The notes beneath the pieces are model-generated. The model saw only the letters and a list, made by a program, of their open reading frames with translations. It made no database searches and was not told the origin of the DNA. Shown in pieces: positions 11,283-21,025 of a stretch of DNA of 64,000 nt; within the stretch, counting starts at the first letter, position 1, and each line of letters begins with the position of its first letter. A program made the translations under genes and the position numbers. The DNA is from Orobanche coerulescens (lineage: Eukaryota; Streptophyta; Magnoliopsida; Lamiales; Orobanchaceae). The stretch is from contig JAWKAU010000035.1 in assembly GCA_033398695.1 (NCBI GenBank), positions 744,001 through 808,000 on the forward strand. Direction: 5' to 3'.

Positions 11283-12533
11283 GGTTCATCTGTTCGACGC
11301 ATCTCATACACTCGTGGTTGTACCGAACCGAAGCTAGAGTTCCCCCTCAGGGTTCGACCCGTGCCGGCCCTGTAGTGTGCATTGAGGCCCGACCAAAGAT
11401 TGCTGCTGATTCACGCCTTGATCAAGTGGCGCTGAGGTCGAAGCCCGAGTGTCCAAAGTCTGATTTGGTTCGGAATAATAAGCTGCCCTATGTCCCATCT
11501 GTCCGCAAGTGTGACACTTCAATGGTGGGAAATTGCATTCCAAATTAACGTGGCCTGGACGACCACAATTATAGCAAGTCACCGTGCGAGTTGTGGTGCC
11601 CGGTGCAGAACAAAAACCCCTCTTTCCTTTAGCAGAACGTGACGACTATCCAGCGAGATGGTTAGTCGTCTGTGACCTCTTGAAGTTGCCACTCTTATAG
11701 CCAGAAAAATTTTCCGCGATCTTCTGCTTCTTCGGTTCTTCATTGGTGTCATTGTCGGGGCTTAACAAGTCATAGGCCAAAGCTTTGTCCTGATATTCCT
11801 TCAACATGGTGCAAGCAAATCCGGACATGTACCACCGTAAGTCCATATTCATCTGCATATCAAAGTAACGGATCTTATCACGCTCGTTTCGCACTTGATC
11901 CTTCACGTGGATCAATTGTTGGTTGTACTTCACTATTGCCTGCGAAACAGGAATATTCTGCAGTTTAGCCTCGAAAAAGGCTCGAATTCGGCCTTCTCGC
12001 ACCGGCCAAGGACAAAACTCGGCCTCCAAAATTTCTTTAAACTCATGCCACGTAGTAACACGATCCTGTGGCTTGATGACTTTCCACCACGTAGCAGCCT
12101 CCTTGGTGAGGAAATACTGAGAAATTGGTACTTTCCTCGCTTCGGGACAATCAACCGCTTTAAAAATTTTCTCCAACTCCGCTAGCCAATCCTCCCAACC
12201 TAATAGGTCTGTGGCACCGCCAAACTGTGAAGGGTGCATACGGACTACATTTTGCAGCAAGGCATCCGTTGTTGGGTTCGGATTGTTCAACGGAACGGCT
12301 TGGGCCAAAATGGTCATCTGGTTAGCCAATTGTTGAAGTACATTCGCAACTCCAACGTCCGCGCTATTCCCCTGGCCAGTCGACTGGTTGTGTTGACTCT
12401 CGGTGTCAGGATGCACCGAGTTAGATAGGCTAGGGTTGGTCGATCCCGCAATGGAACTGAGGGAAGCGGCCGTGCCACGTCCTCGTCCATGTCCACGGCC
12501 ACGACCACGGCCTCGTCCCCTACCAGCTGACAT
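11283..12533 (-). pseudogene. A: gag with CCHC knuckles
   Basis: Gag starts at the Met at 12533-12531 (MSAGRGRGRGRGRGHGRGRG), chosen because it opens an RG-rich N-terminus shared with element B. The capsid domain follows (LLGWEDWLAELEKIF, ISQYFLTKEAATWW, FCPWPVREGRIRAFFE). A TAG after HLAG at about 11643 separates it from two zinc knuckles: CYNCGRPGHVNLEC is intact; the second, CHTCGQMGHRAAYY, has lost its last Cys. RG repeats suggest nucleic-acid binding (inference). Confidence 0.88.
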
Positions 12534-12756
12534 GCTGAAGAACACACAAGGCACATAAGTACAATTCAATCGCACATAACCGAAGTGACCGATTCTCAAA
12601 ATACCAAGAATAGAAGCAAAACGATAAAAGAAACACCAGAAGAGTAAGAGGTCTTACAAGTACCGGTCGCATTGTGATGATGGCAAAGTAGTGATACTGT
12701 AGACAAACGATGACTCAATCGACCCAAAAGACCGACGGCCTAGGTACCCATAGACC

Positions 12757-12770
12757 TAAGCTCTGATACC
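12757..12770 (-). other. A: primer-binding site, initiator tRNA-Met type
   Basis: The minus strand reads GGTATCAGAGCTTA a few bases inside the 5' LTR end (12777). It matches the plant tRNA-iMet primer site TGGTATCAGAGC except for the first base. Confidence 0.8.
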
Positions 12771-12776
12771 GTATTC

Positions 12777-13023
12777 TGTAACACCCCCAAGTTATTCAGG
12801 GTGTCGTGAGCCCCGCCGTGGGACCCACAAGACAAAACATACACGGGACTTTAAATTTTGACTGAGAGGGTCTAAACACAATGAAATGAAGAATAATACA
12901 AAGGGTATTCAAACCATAACCAATGTATCCAATGACATCACACCACAAAATAAATACCTCGGCAACACAGGCCAGAACATCAAAGAAAACTGGAAAACAA
13001 TACTCGAGTATTCAATAACCACT
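12777..13023 (-). repeat. A: 5' LTR, inner part
   Basis: It starts TGTAACACCCCCAAG and matches the 3' LTR from 5855 closely up to 13023. There the CACTA element begins. A small deletion relative to the 3' LTR lies near 12805. The remainder of this LTR is at 27847-29674. Confidence 0.92.
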
Positions 13024-13482
13024 CACTACGCCATAGATGGCCTACGGCAACTCCTACAAAATGTTTCAAGAAGCAAAAAAAATGTTGCTGCAGACAAGAA
13101 AATCAAAACAGCAACACTTATTTGGTGTTGCACTTTTCACCGCTGCCGTAGGTCCCTATAGCAACACTTTTGTCACCTACTACAACACCACTCCTTTTGT
13201 TACCATAATACTACAAGGCATCGCTAAATATAGTCTGCAGCAACATTAAACAAGTGTTGCAGCAGGTCAATTTTCTGTAAAAGTAGGGGCCCACGGATGT
13301 GGCCCACATATGGGGGACACCTATGGGTCGTGGGCCCATATTTAATCCCACATGTGGGGTCCGATGTGGGACCCACATGTGGGTCCGATGTGGGTCCCAA
13401 CTGTGGGCCCCATACCTGCCTGTTGCAACACTTTTTTCGTAAGTAACTGCAACACTATGTACCACCTACTGCAATACTTTCA
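13024..13482. repeat. CACTA left TIR and subterminal repeats
   Basis: After the TIR, copies of GCAACACTT or its complement AAGTGTTGC occur at about 13108, 13159, 13251, 13427 and 13447. In En/Spm elements such subterminal words bind the element's TNPA-like protein (family knowledge). Equivalent words lie at 27667-27810 on the right. Confidence 0.85.
13283..13415. repeat. CCCACATGTGGG palindrome cluster
   Basis: A GC-rich cluster in the CACTA left subterminal region holds repeated GTGGG and CCCAC words, among them CCCACATGTGGG near 13350 and GGGACCCACATGTGGGTCC near 13366-13384. It is confined to the left end; nothing like it is seen at the right. Confidence 0.85.
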
Positions 13483-13754
13483 CAAAAAAAAAAAATTGAC
13501 ATGAAATATTTATTTATATTAATTATCAATTCATTATAATTCAGAATCCATCATTCAAAATACAACCCACACTATCCATCCATCCAAAATATCTAACCAA
13601 ACAAAGCCCCTCCACACCATATAGTTATAAGTCTAACCACCAAAACAAAGACCCTCCACACCATCCAAGCACATAGAGTTATAAGTCTTAAAGTACGTAA
13701 TGGAAATAGTTAAACAGCTTAAATACAACGACCAAAAGCCATGAAATACAGTAC

Positions 13755-14051
13755 TTAAAAAACAGAAAATCTAAGATGTAGCATCTCCTCCGGTAATAGG
13801 AGTGTCATTGTCGTTATCACTTGATATTGTAGCATCTTCTCCAGCTTTTCTTCCATTTCGTCAACAACTCCTTGCCTGATTTTGGTCATCAAGTCACTGA
13901 TCTGCGAGTTTGTCGTGTCATAAGTGGAGCATTTGTTAGACTTTTTGGAACTCTGTGACCAAATCTGATATGCGCCCTCAGGAACCAGCTCTGGAGCTAT
14001 TGTTTTCTGGAGCTGTTGTTTTCTGCAGGAGGAAAGCATATTTGAGCACAA
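13755..14051 (-). pseudogene. Possible CACTA-associated protein remnant
   Basis: The minus strand is open for 98 codons. It contains a helical, charged stretch (SDLMTKIRQGVVDEMEEKLEKMLQ) that looks like a short coiled coil, preceded by a Ser-rich segment. C-terminal regions of plant Transposase_24-type (En/Spm) proteins often look like this, but I see no diagnostic motif. It could equally be a captured host fragment or chance. Confidence 0.3.
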
Positions 14052-16270
14052 CTGTAATAATCAAGATAACTTATATAAATAATTTTCAACACCCCACCAG
14101 ACATAATGAGTAGATATAGAGATAAGATAAGAAACAGAGATAACTTATATAAATCTTGTTAAATAATAGTCTGGAATAATCAAAGTCAAAAGGACTCCCG
14201 GAAGAATTCCCATCTGCTTACCCAAACCTAAAAGGCCGAATATAGAAAATACTTAATAACCACCTTCAATATTCATATCCTATCCTCTTAAGTAGTAAAG
14301 CAATACACCTTATTTTGCTCCCCTAAGTTGGCTACTAATATTGCTGATATCTTGCCAATAAACAATTTCCCAGTTATGGCAGATCTTATCAATCAGTATG
14401 AGAATATGGTAACAACTTATTAACTACTACTATGGTAATATATTGCCTAACCTCAAAGCTCCAACTCCAACCCCACACATAATCCAAATCCACAGGGTGC
14501 CCCCCCAGCACATAACCCGTCCATTGAGCCTTCAGTGTAGGCCCAGGGACAGGACGGGTCACCACCCCACCAATATCTGCAACTTATATATATGTGTGCG
14601 TGTGTGTGTATATATACCCCCCACCCACCCCCCAACCAACCAAATCGTAACCCAACAACATAACCACAACCCCACACACATAATCCGAGTCCACGGCGCA
14701 ACCCCCATCACATAACTGGTCCCTCGAATAGGCATTTAAGAATTCACTGGCTGGGAAAAGGACCTCTTCTGAAATATAAAAAGAGAAAATTAAAGGTCAC
14801 ACACATATTCCACCAAAAGAAAGATTCTTCCTCTTTCCACAGAGCAAAGGCAAAAGTGGCATATGGTGAATAGCTTCTAGCAGCCTGACGAATGAATGGG
14901 GTAGCACATTCTCTAGATTTCGAGATGAATATCACTTTAACCTAGCACACACACAAAAATGTAAAAGGATTTATTGCCCCAATAATTTATGAACCACCTC
15001 AAAAATTTAAGTAATCCATCATGTTAGAAGTTGTGCTTGTCACACATCGCCAAATTGATGGGCTGTTAGTGTATAAGTGTGAACTGAGCACCCGTGACTA
15101 GCTCTTGACGATGAGTTCTACCCAACCCAATTTATCATAGTATGTGAGCTTTCGGGTTGTTTGGATATGATGGTAGGTTCAGATGCAGCCCATTTGGATT
15201 GGCTCGCTCGATGTGAGGGCGGGTGTTAAAAGTTATGTTTGTCCCACATCACCAAAATGTTGGGCTGATAATATGTACAAATGTGGATGGCTCATTTGAG
15301 TTAGCTTTTAATGATAAGTTCTATCCAAGCACATTTATCAAAATAAAATCTCTAAAAGCGAACAATAACCAATCACATACTTTTCCCGAAGGTAATCACG
15401 AGTTTTAAGAGATATAAAAGAAAAAAATAAAAAAAATAATGAGGAATAAAGAACTATAGAAGTATTTATATTGATGAGACTAGGGAGTACCACATGAGGT
15501 TTGCTCTTAACCAGAAAATTATGCACCTGAAAAGAAGAGAAGATGCATATTGAAGGTGATAATAAAAACAGTCATCTTTTAAAATTATCAATACTTCTAG
15601 GCTCATGTTATTAGTTTACGAATCTCACATATTGAGAATATAATCTGTAACAAACAGACACCTCAATGGGTACTTGCAATATAAAAGATAACTGGACTTT
15701 TTTGTAAATATAACTACGATTCTTTAAATAGCTCATACATATAAAACTGGAATGTAGAGTTTTTAAATTCTGGTCCTTAGCTAATTATGAATCCATAATG
15801 TTATAATTTAATGAAAAAATGATCAAGAAAGCAAATTTACTCCAGAAGGGACCAAAAAAAATAACTTCCACCACTTGTTTAGTCGAGATCTTTAGGAGCA
15901 ACAATTGTTTCTGGGGTCATCCGTGGGTTAAATATCATATTAAATATGTATCTCTAAACATTCCTTACCATAATCCAGCTCATAATCTTCTGATATTACT
16001 TGGGATATAGTATGTAACTACCATTCGCAAATCTTTTATACCCACTTTAAATAAGTAGATATCACATTTCACTTCCCTATTTTATTTTCTATATGTGGTT
16101 GTGTTATTGATGCATCTATACATTATTTGCACCATTACATGCTGCAAATTTTGCAGCACCAAACTAACCTTAAGTATATTATATGGTTCCTACGTATTTG
16201 AAAAGGAAAAAACAAAGGAAAAAACTAAAATTACATGCATATCACGCAACTTTTTCGTATTTTTTTAAAG
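14052..16270. other. CACTA interior, no clear gene; copia-LTR-like repeats
   Basis: AT-rich DNA with a C-rich tract and TG microsatellite (14460-14720). Two diverged copies of a roughly 110-bp sequence start at 15022 and 15229 (GTTAGAAGTTGTG and GTTAAAAGTTATG, each followed by a CCCACATC-like word). They resemble the beginning of copia LTRs; the second follows a GGGCGGG tract. A minus-strand open stretch near 14780-14910 ends at a possible splice acceptor (TTTATATTTCAG), but I do not recognise its product. Confidence 0.45.
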
Positions 16271-16271
16271 G

Positions 16272-16448
16272 AACAAACCTGGACCCTATAGTTAAGGTAA
16301 TAACTAGACTATGAAACATCTATTTTGAACTATGAAACAAACCTCTATGAAACAAACATGGACCCTATAGTTAAGGTAATAACTAGATTATGAAACAAAC
16401 CTGGACCCAATAGTTAAGGTAATAACTAGACTATGAAACATCTATTTT
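16272..16448. repeat. Imperfect tandem repeat
   Basis: Three copies of a unit containing GGACCCTATAGTTAAGGTAA and AACTAGACTATGAAAC, starting near 16279, 16357 and 16402. The spacing is unequal because the unit has internal deletions. No coding potential. Confidence 0.85.
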
Positions 16449-17043
16449 TTTCATTAATTGTACATGTGTTATGTAAGAAAATTTGTAAAGGATAAACAGA
16501 TATCATATATTCGACATTTTATCCCATTTAAAATGATATCAGGTTGTGCCAACCAGCAATTATTAGTATTCATCAGCTGGAGAAAACTCATCTCAACTCA
16601 AGTAATCAACACCACACGGCCAAACACAACTTTAGATTTCTGAGTTAGAGCACAAAATTAAAATTTGGGTATCTTCAGCTAAATAGCATAACTATAGATC
16701 AACTTACAAAATTGAGCAATCGAACAAAGTTGAGGCTTCCGAGGTACCATAACTTGAATCTGACACCAAATATCATCGACACCAGGGACTGGTCCCTCTC
16801 TCAAGCAGCCATCATATGTTTTGCAGCCATATTTTTCAAACATCTATCTGAACATCACAAATTGTCGACTAAACTTAACACACACAAACACAACGCGCAC
16901 ACAAAAATAAAACAGTGGGATTACTTGTGTTTTCTTGGAAGTACTGTTTGTAGCAATTGCAACCTAAATCCCAAAAAAATCCAAAACAGAGAAACAGAAC
17001 CTGATCAAACTGAATTCCAGGATAGAAAAGAAGCAAGAACAAC

Positions 17044-17121
17044 CGTTTTGACGTCTATCAATTTGCCCGAATCAAGATTCATCCCCATGTAAACCCTCCC
17101 AAACGCGCCGCAACCGATCAA
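17044..17121 (-). pseudogene. Captured ANP/NPK1-like MAPKKK exon (glycine-rich loop)
   Basis: The minus strand encodes [18 protein letters not shown] followed by GKLIDVK. This is the kinase glycine-rich loop (GxGxFGxV) and the lysine region of plant MAPKKKs of the ANP/NPK1 type, in which the string [16 protein letters not shown] is highly conserved. It is preceded by a T-rich tract and an AG acceptor (17122-17123). The fragment ends soon after the ATP-binding lysine, so no kinase activity is possible. It lies inside the CACTA element next to other kinase pieces, so it is read as transduplicated host DNA. Confidence 0.82.
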
Positions 17122-17288
17122 CTTAGTAAAAAATAAAACATAACACCATAATGTTATGTTCAGGTTGAGGATGGTTGTATACGATACACGAAATATAAAA
17201 GTTGACAATGCCAAATGAGATGAAATCAACAAGGTGATGACACCCTTCCATCTGTATTAATTGATTTTTCCAGAAATCTAAACAAATC

Positions 17289-17380
17289 TTAGAATTGAGA
17301 TTTATCCAAGTCAATCAGTAGGGATGATCCATGCGACTTTTCTTTGAAATTCTATCAGCCGGATCATATTTTAGCATCTT
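17289..17380 (-). pseudogene. Captured CDKB1-like kinase last exon
   Basis: The minus strand reads KMLKYDPADRIS, then MDHPY, then after a one-base shift DLDKSQF and a stop. This is the C-terminus of plant B-type cyclin-dependent kinases, which end in ...HPYFDSLDKSQF. A pyrimidine-rich tract and a CAG acceptor (17381-17383) stand immediately before the first Lys, as at a real exon border, so the source was genomic DNA, not cDNA. It lies between two MAPKKK-like pieces, so the capture was composite. Confidence 0.78.
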
Positions 17381-17584
17381 CTGCATAACCGAAAGACAAC
17401 AGAAATTAATATAATTCCAAGGTGTCAGAATTTAGCAATGGAGAATACATTCAAGGACTCCAATCAGATTGTCAGTGTTAGTCGTTCAACTAGAGTGAAA
17501 GAAATCATCTATCGGCAGTGCAATAAGAAGTTGTACCAATCATAGATATCCCCGAAATATAGAACTTGGAGTCGGCAATAGTAC

Positions 17585-17809
17585 CTCATTCTTTGATTCT
17601 TCTTTTCTTTCTGAGTCTATTCTGTACGTAACCCCATCAGCGGCAGCGCCTCCTCCGTCAATGGCGCTGCCTTGACAGAGTTTCTCCGCATCGGCATCAT
17701 AATTGGAGGAAGCGCGTGAACCGAAGGCTTCAAGAAGAGGCCGAACCGCGATCTCCGGATGCTCAAACCGATTTTCCCAACGATTCCTCCCAATCTGGCG
17801 GATTCTTCT
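17585..17809 (-). pseudogene. Captured ANP/NPK1-like MAPKKK first exon
   Basis: The minus strand encodes ESARLGGIVGKIGLSIRRSR followed by FGLFLKPSVHALPP, which matches the N-terminal region of ANP/NPK1 MAPKKKs (GFVGKI..SIRKSRxGLF.KP...LPP). It continues in another frame to DSERKEESKNE and a GT donor at 17583-17584. Chromovirus B inserted at its 5' side; the sequence continues at 26751 beyond B, but I do not recognise the part past the insertion. The piece is a frame-damaged copy of a host exon. Confidence 0.75.
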
Positions 17810-18048
17810 TGTAATACCCGCATTTTTTCCTTCCCTTGTATTTTCTTTTTCGGTGTATTTCTCGGTCGTAGTGACCCTCGTGTACCGCTCAGTGTATCTT
17901 TCCCGTCATCTATTGATCTGATTCTCATTATTGCTGTGCGGAACCGCCATTTTGGGGTTGCCGTGGATCCATTCTACGTTATGATGCGTTTTGAGATATT
18001 CCATTTGATGTTTCGTTCATATTCCAGTGTTTGGACCGTTTATATACG

Positions 18049-18568
18049 CACGCTAAATTTTCCGCATAGCACATGCTAGAGGCCCCTTAGTAGCGCACGC
18101 TACGTTTACTTCGTAGCGCGCGTTAGCGAGTTAGCCCTGGGGATGGCAGTTCTGTTCCCAGCCCTCTAGACTATCGGATTAGCACACGCTACTTTGTCTA
18201 GCGCACGCTAATGACGGGAGACTAGCGCACGTTAAGTTGTTCGGTAGCGCGCTAGCGTGGTATCGATCTTGGGCGATTTACTCACGAACTTCGATCAGTG
18301 CGAGTAGCGCACGCTACATTTGTACGATAGCGCGTGCTAACGGGTCAGGTGAGTTCTGGTCAGTTAGCTTCTAGACTCGGCTGATGTCCGGGTAGCGCAC
18401 GCTATTGGTCGATAGCGCGCGCTACCGAGAGGTTATTAGCGCACGCTACGTTTCGAGTAGCGCACGCTAACGGCCAGAAATCTGGCTACTGGACTGGAAC
18501 GCTAACTGTATGGATTGGAATATTATTCTGTTAGCGCACGCTAACCTTGAGGTATTAGCGCGCGCTAA
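18049..18568. repeat. B: palindrome array, 5' LTR
   Basis: About 16 copies of TAGCGCACGCTA or close variants such as TAGCGCGCGCTA, ending two bases before the inverted repeat that holds the TATA box. The same array is in the 3' LTR at 24894-25410. Confidence 0.92.
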
Positions 18569-18569
18569 C

Positions 18570-18596
18570 ACTCCCTGGCTATATAAACCAGGGAGT
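18570..18596 (+). promoter_or_regulatory. B: TATA box inside a perfect inverted repeat
   Basis: ACTCCCTGG (18570-18578) and CCAGGGAGT (18588-18596) are exact reverse complements. Between them lies CTATATAAA, the presumed core promoter of the LTR. The same arrangement is intact in the 3' LTR at 25413-25439. Promoter function is inferred from TATA sequence and position in the LTR. Confidence 0.8.
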
Positions 18597-19760
18597 TGAC
18601 CGAGATAAAGGTATTTTCTCATTTCTTCCTCCTCTCCGCGGCTAAGGCGATTCTGGGCGATTTTCTTGGCGATTTCTTCCTCCAATCATCTCATCCAACA
18701 TCTTCTTTGAGTTTTTGGTGTGTTATAACAACATCAACACGGATCTTTCATCCTAATCCAAGGTAAAATATCTTAGAACCCTACTGTTGGATAAATTGGG
18801 GGTTTTGGGATTTTCGTCCGATTCGTCCCGTTTTGTTGGTGGATTCATGATGGATATGATTAATCTTGTTGATATCATTAGTTTTCCTACGGACTCATGG
18901 TATATTTTCATAGTTTTGCGAAATTGGGAGGGTTTGGTTGTGGTTCGCCCTCGTTGTTATTTTTATACAAATATACATGAATCGTAGGCAGGTTTTCGGG
19001 TGTATTCCGTTTCCGTAATCGTTTAGAAGTGGTTGTGATTGTGTTATTCGAATCATTAGGTTCATTTCCACCGGTTTCTCGCTGTCGTGTTCGATCCTTC
19101 ATTCCCGTTCGTGTCACCGTCTATTTGATCGAGGCAAGTACCCTTATGAACTTACAATCTTAACGTAGTAGTATTGCATGACCACGGTTAATTGTGGTGC
19201 ATTTTACAAATGTGATTTGACTATGGCATTTTCGGAAATGAGTGTTTTGGAACTATGTTTTCTTGATTGCATGCATTTACTATATGTGTAAGATGTAAGT
19301 CGTTCATTTAGTTACTTGTGCTAGCGTAATTGCTAACCCCTCTGGGGACCCGTTTTGGGGAAATTCGTTTTATGAATTTCAGATCAGGTTCATCGAGACG
19401 AGCGGGCGCTGGACCAGTATGCGGATGATGGCTGTGCGTGATGATTGTGCACGAGTAGTTTCTTATTGCCTTTTTATCTTTTTACTTTTTGTGGTCTTTA
19501 AACTAATAGAAGTACTCGAGTACTTAAGAATTTTTACTCGTCTGGATTGTATTGTTGTTTATTATGTTTGTGTCGGATTATGGGGTTACATTTGACCGGT
19601 TGAACCGGGTGGATTATTTTGTTTGGCGTCTTTATGACGAAGTGTTATTCTGTTGTTTCTGTGAGTCGATGAGTATGATGTTTGTTCAGCCTGGTGGGTC
19701 CCATATAGGGATTCACGGCGCTGTAATATACCTCGAATATCTTGGGGGTGTTACAGAAAA

Positions 19761-19772
19761 TGGTATGAGAGC
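19761..19772 (+). other. B: primer-binding site, initiator tRNA-Met type
   Basis: TGGTATGAGAGC lies five bases after the 5' LTR. It matches the tRNA-iMet primer site TGGTATCAGAGC with one mismatch. Confidence 0.85.
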
Positions 19773-19993
19773 ACTAGGTTTATGGATACCTAGGCTTGTC
19801 GGTTTATTGGGTCTTGTTGTGTTTTGTTTTGCACATCATCATCACGCTGCCATGATTCCGATACTACCAGTGCCCGTAAGTTTTCCTTCCTCTGTTCCTT
19901 ATATCCTTGTATCGTACCTTTGATTCTCGATTTGTGATTGTTCATTTCTTGTACTTACCATCGTTTGGCTTTTGCTACTTATTTAACTCCAGT

Positions 19994-20775
19994 ATGGATG
20001 TTGGAAGTGGTCGTGGTCGCGGTCGTGGTCGTGGATGCGGCCGGGGACGTGGGGCGGCCACGTTGCAGTCTTCGGGAGCCGGCAGTACCGGCGACCGTCA
20101 CAGTCATGCTTCTTCTCATGAGCGCGCCGACCTTGGTATTGCGGCTGTTATGCAGCAAATGGTGAATCAAATGGCGGCGATAGCTCAGGCGGTTCAGAAC
20201 CCGGATCCGGCCCATGCTAATCGGGGCGAAGCGGATCGTTGGCTTCAGGATGTCATCAAGATGCATCCTCCTCAGTTTTCGGGAGCTTCAGACCCGATCG
20301 GCTGGGGAGGGTGGTCAAGGAGATGTCTAAAGTCTTCACTGCTACCAACTGTCCCGAGGACCGTAAGGTCCCTATTGCCCAGTACTTTCTTACTGGGGAC
20401 GCTATGGATTGGTGGGAGGCCGTTGGGCCCAAAGACCATGTTGCTTCGTGGGCCGAATTTCAAGAATTAATGGAGACCGAATATTGCCCGTGGCCGGTCA
20501 GACAGGCTCGAGTGCATGCTTTCTATGATGCTCAACCACAGGATATTCCCGTATCTCAAGCTATTGCCGATTTTAACAAGGAGTTGGGTTATGTGAAGAC
20601 CCAAGTTGTCGAGGAGAGCGACAAATTTTCCATTTTTCCAGACGGATGAAGTTGTCGATTCGGGACTATATGTCGGGGCTCGTCTGTACTACCTTGAAGG
20701 ATTATCAGAGTAGGGCCCTTGCTTACGATATGTCGGTGACGGCGAGTGAGGCGGCCCGCGAGAGCAAGAAATAGA
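19994..20775 (+). pseudogene. B: gag
   Basis: The start is the Met of MDVGSGRGRGRGRGCGRGRG, the same RG-rich N-terminus as in element A. Capsid motifs follow: MHPPQFSGASDPIGW, then in another frame KVFTATNCPEDRKVPIAQYF, WWEAVGPKDHVASW and EYCPWPVRQARVHAF. Frame changes occur near 20305 and near 20640. A TAG at 20773-20775 stands where element A has CAG (KKQKIAENFSG), consistent with a C-to-T change. Gag would form the particle shell; this copy cannot. Confidence 0.9.
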
Positions 20776-20889
20776 AGTCCGCCGGGAATTTTTCGGGCCA
20801 CAAAGGTGGGGTCGTGAAATTCCGATCTGCTAATTTTTATTGGTGGTGGCGGCTCGATCTCTTGGGTTTCCCAGCGAGTGCAGTGCCCC

Positions 20890-21025
20890 TTCTCGGGAGG
20901 TGAAGTGTTTTAACTGTGGCCAGCCATGCCACATCAGTCGTAATTGTCCAAGTCCTTTGCTGACATGTAATCAGTGAGGCCAACCGGGCCACAAGGCGGC
21001 TTTCTGTGCTGAGAGGGAGAGAATA
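20890..21025 (+). pseudogene. B: nucleocapsid zinc knuckles
   Basis: CFNCGQPCHISRNC is the first CCHC knuckle. The second would be CNQCGQPGHKAAFC, but its second Cys codon is TGA, so translation stops inside the knuckle. This stop is not of the C-to-T type. Confidence 0.85.

Larger units (their letters stand above)
17810..19755 (+). repeat. B: 5' LTR
   Basis: 1,946 bp with TG...CA termini. It lacks about 150 bp present in the 3' LTR (between 19176 and 19180, versus 26023-26173). The palindrome array (about 18049-18568) stands immediately before the TATA box at 18579. Confidence 0.95.

Noticed and set aside
13755..14051. Intact CACTA transposase gene
   Set aside because: Only a short coiled-coil-like piece is open; no TNPD-type catalytic motif occurs anywhere in the CACTA interior, so the element is called non-autonomous.
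14460..14720. Cys/Pro-rich proteins on both strands
   Set aside because: They are translations of a C-rich tract and a TG/TA microsatellite.
16712..17092. Plus-strand 126-codon open frame
   Set aside because: It runs antisense to the captured MAPKKK exon and shows no domain; treated as a shadow.
17044..17809. Functional host kinase gene
   Set aside because: Only N-terminal MAPKKK pieces and a CDKB last exon exist, in mixed order and with frame damage, inside transposon termini.
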